Source: Seriola aureovittata
Lineage: Eukaryota; Chordata; Actinopteri; Carangiformes; Carangidae
DNA length: 64,000 bases
Reading direction: 5' to 3'
Assembly (NCBI RefSeq): GCF_021018895.1
Contig: NC_079378.1
Location: 25,664,160-25,728,159 of the forward strand
Shown: one piece after another, positions 62,170 to 64,000 of the stretch
Position numbering within the stretch: position 1 is the stretch's first letter
How the letters are laid out: every line of letters begins with the position of its first letter
Made by a program: the position numbers and the translations under genes
Notes under the pieces: model-generated
Told to the model about the DNA's origin: nothing
Seen by the model: the letters and a program-made list of their open reading frames with translations, nothing else
Databases searched by the model: none

Positions 62170-63580
62170 TCAGTCACTGTCAGGCCTGTACAGGTACTTC
62201 ATCACCACGCTGTCCATCTTCTTCTGCTTCTTCTTGGTTTCCTTCTTGCCTGATGGCCCACGACTTGCGAGCTCCTTCTCATCATCAGATGGGCGTTTCG
62301 GTGCCCTTTTAACACTGCTGGAGCTGCGGTAGGAGATGGTTGAGCCAGAGGAGGAAGACTCTGATGACTCGGAGGAGGAAGACGAATCCTCAGACTCACT
62401 TTGTTTCTTACTAGATCTCTTCTTGGACTTCTTGCTTTTCTTCCTCCTTGAGCTCTTTCTGCTGTGACGATCGTCTGAGGAGGAGGAGGAGGAGGACGAG
62501 TCTGATGGAGAGACTTTGCTTTTTTTATCTTTGCGACTGCGGGAGCTGCTGGTGCTCAGGGTACTGGATGACCGACTACTGTAGTCCAGAGCAGAGCCAG
62601 ATGCAGAGCGCCGCAGGCTGGACGTGCTGCAGCCAAGCCCCTCGTCGCCCCCCTTCTTCCTACCGTCCTCACTCCCTGGCACCTTCTTGTCATCCTCTTC
62701 ATCACCACTAGACTCATCAAGTTTGCTGCGCTTGAATTTAATGGGCTTGAAGCTCAGCACCTCATTGATCGCAGCCTCCAAGTCAGGATCTAAGTAATTG
62801 CGGTGCGTGACCGTTTTAATATCAGATGTATCTGCCGGGTTGGAGTCTGAGGAGCGGGGTTGAGCTGGGGTAGAAAAGCTGCGACTCAGGGAGCGGGGAC
62901 TAAAAGAGGAAGTTCCCCCTTCACTAAAAGTTACACTCTGGCCATCATCATCGTCATCATCTACATGCAGGCCAAATTCACTGAGGCCACAGCTGCGGGC
63001 GAGGGACAAGCGTGAGCTGCTGCGTCTGTCGTCTTTCCAAGAAGTGCTGCGGTGCAGCGACCGTGGACTCGAGCGGCTCACACTGCTGATAGTTGATTTA
63101 TTGTCGTCATCCATGTCCAACATGCCCCTCCTGGTGGACATCCTGCTGGGAGCCACTGATGACACCATGGACTCCTTATCAAATTCAGGGCTGCTGCGGG
63201 AGGTCCAGCGTGACTCCAGGCCCTTCCTGGCTCTGCTGGTAGCCTCAGAATAGGCCATGGAGATGACGGAGCCTTTGTCGTCCAAGTCTTCCTGCGCCTG
63301 GCTCTTCTTCCAGTCCTCCTGGAGCTCTCCAGACTTGGACTTGGCTTTACGAATTGAGGTGTGGTCTGGCGTGTCTGTCTGTTCTTTGAGCGTGCTAAAC
63401 AGGGAGCTCTCATCGCCCGTCCCACCGATGGAGTCTTTCAGGTTGGAACGCTTCCTGTAGCTTAGGGAACTCATGACAGACACTGATCTGCTCTGCTCTA
63501 CTTCTTTCCCATCTTTGCTGATGTCAGTCATCTTCTCCTTACCTTCCTTCACCTCCTTGGCATCTGCATTTGCTGAATAT
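62170..63580 (-). CDS. Terminal coding exon of a Ser/Lys/Asp-rich protein (gene B, partial)
   Basis: This is a long, clearly coding minus-strand exon. The acceptor CATAACCCTTCAG (AG at 63582-63581) has a branch-like TACATAAC just upstream. One base completes a phase-2 codon, then YSANADAKEVKEGKEKMTDI and about 460 residues follow to TGA at 62172-62170. The GTG at 63552 is internal, not a start. The protein is polar and probably disordered: repeated SxxS/RS motifs, a six-Asp run (about 62944-62961), an eight-Ser run (about 62475-62500) and Lys/Ser-rich stretches (KKSKKSKKRSSKK). One less biased, helix-like island, DPDLEAAINEVLSFKPIKF (within 62718-62799), looks like a conserved motif. The C-terminus is MDSVVMKYLYRPDSD. 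Such tails occur in cytoskeletal, centrosomal/ciliary and RNA-associated scaffolds. I do not recognise the gene. Upstream exons lie beyond the right edge. Confidence 0.9.
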
Positions 63581-64000
63581 CTGAAGGGTTATGTAATAAA
63601 GTTGACAACAGAGACCACCGACAGAACACATAAAAAATAAATACTAATTTTTCATTTTGTGCAACATCCACAGCTGATATGTGGTAACTCATTCACTTTG
63701 TCGTTGGGGCCAGTCAAGACTCAGGGAACATATACTATACCACTGGGTACTGTTCTGTTCAGTATACACTGTAGGAAGTGAGGCAATCAACCAGTGAGAA
63801 GATCTATCTAACTGTGGCAGAGGCGTCATTTAGCAGGAGCGCCAACTGGCCAGGGGCCACTTCAATAAATCTGACAGCGGCCATTTCCCCATCCCGTCTC
63901 CTGTCATTAGACAGATTACTGGGAGAGAGGGATGACACCTAATCACATGACATACCCATCTTACCCTTACAAACTGCCCCAGGTAATCCTGGCCCGTTTA
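63581..64000 (-). other. Intron of gene B (partial)
   Basis: Sequence upstream of the gene B acceptor. No further exon was recognised before the window edge. Confidence 0.6.

Noticed and set aside
62202..63460. Several frames on both strands overlapping the gene B exon
   Set aside because: They are shadows of the long minus-strand exon; its composition and splice acceptor identify the true frame.
63550..63552. Translation start of gene B at the GTG/‘Met’ of the open frame
   Set aside because: The codon is GTG and the reading frame continues upstream to a splice acceptor at 63581-63582, so this is an internal exon position.
1..64000. CRISPR array, rRNA, prophage or bacterial system
   Set aside because: No regularly spaced repeats with unique spacers, no rRNA-like sequence and no prokaryotic gene density; all signs are vertebrate.

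Overview
This is vertebrate nuclear DNA, almost certainly from a teleost and probably a percomorph-type fish. The evidence is a Tc1-type transposon relic, a tRNA-Leu-derived SINE with a flanking duplication, many long (GT)n and (AT)n arrays, a palindromic miniature DNA transposon, and two copies of a dispersed repeat containing the 'TTAGCATGCTAACAT..TGCTAA' core I know from fish genomes. There is no operon structure or dense coding. Nearly all Met-to-stop open frames in the window look like chance frames in non-coding DNA.

Protein-coding content is sparse and, as far as I can support it, mostly on the minus strand. At the right edge (62170-63580) is the 3'-terminal coding exon of a Ser/Lys/Asp-rich intracellular protein (gene B). 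It has an intron acceptor at 63581-63582 and a poly(A) signal at 61885-61890. About 2.3 kb further downstream on the same strand is a short open segment (59846-59975) that also starts after a good acceptor. It is entered in the same intron phase and ends in a stop, so it may be an alternative last exon of gene B or the last exon of another gene. At 30654-30729 a small minus-strand exon encodes an initiator Met and a signal-peptide-like segment and ends at a consensus donor. A CpG-rich tract (about 30735-31080) lies just upstream. I read this as promoter plus exon 1 of a secreted or membrane protein (gene A) whose first intron would fill the left 30 kb of the window. A weaker signal-peptide-like exon candidate lies on the plus strand at 15457-15531.

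Layout: 1-30.6 kb, putative intron 1 of gene A, with a miniature inverted-repeat element (2.3-2.8 kb), a perfect 21-bp-arm hairpin (5.66 kb), GT arrays and one dispersed-repeat copy (22.5 kb). About 30.65-31.1 kb, gene A exon 1 and CpG island. 31.1-59.8 kb, intergenic DNA with degraded repeats, a second dispersed-repeat copy (45.3 kb), long AT/GA/GT arrays and a 3'-truncated, frameshifted Tc1 element (56.56-57.86 kb). 59.8-64 kb, 3' end(s) of gene B, with the SINE inserted at 60.98-61.20 kb.

I could not name gene A or gene B from sequence alone. No CRISPR array, rRNA, functional tRNA or intact transposase was found. The most rewarding points to check are the possible alternative last exons of gene B, the gene A first exon, the inactivated Tc1 copy whose 3' end is replaced by a GT array, and the perfect hairpin at 5.66 kb.
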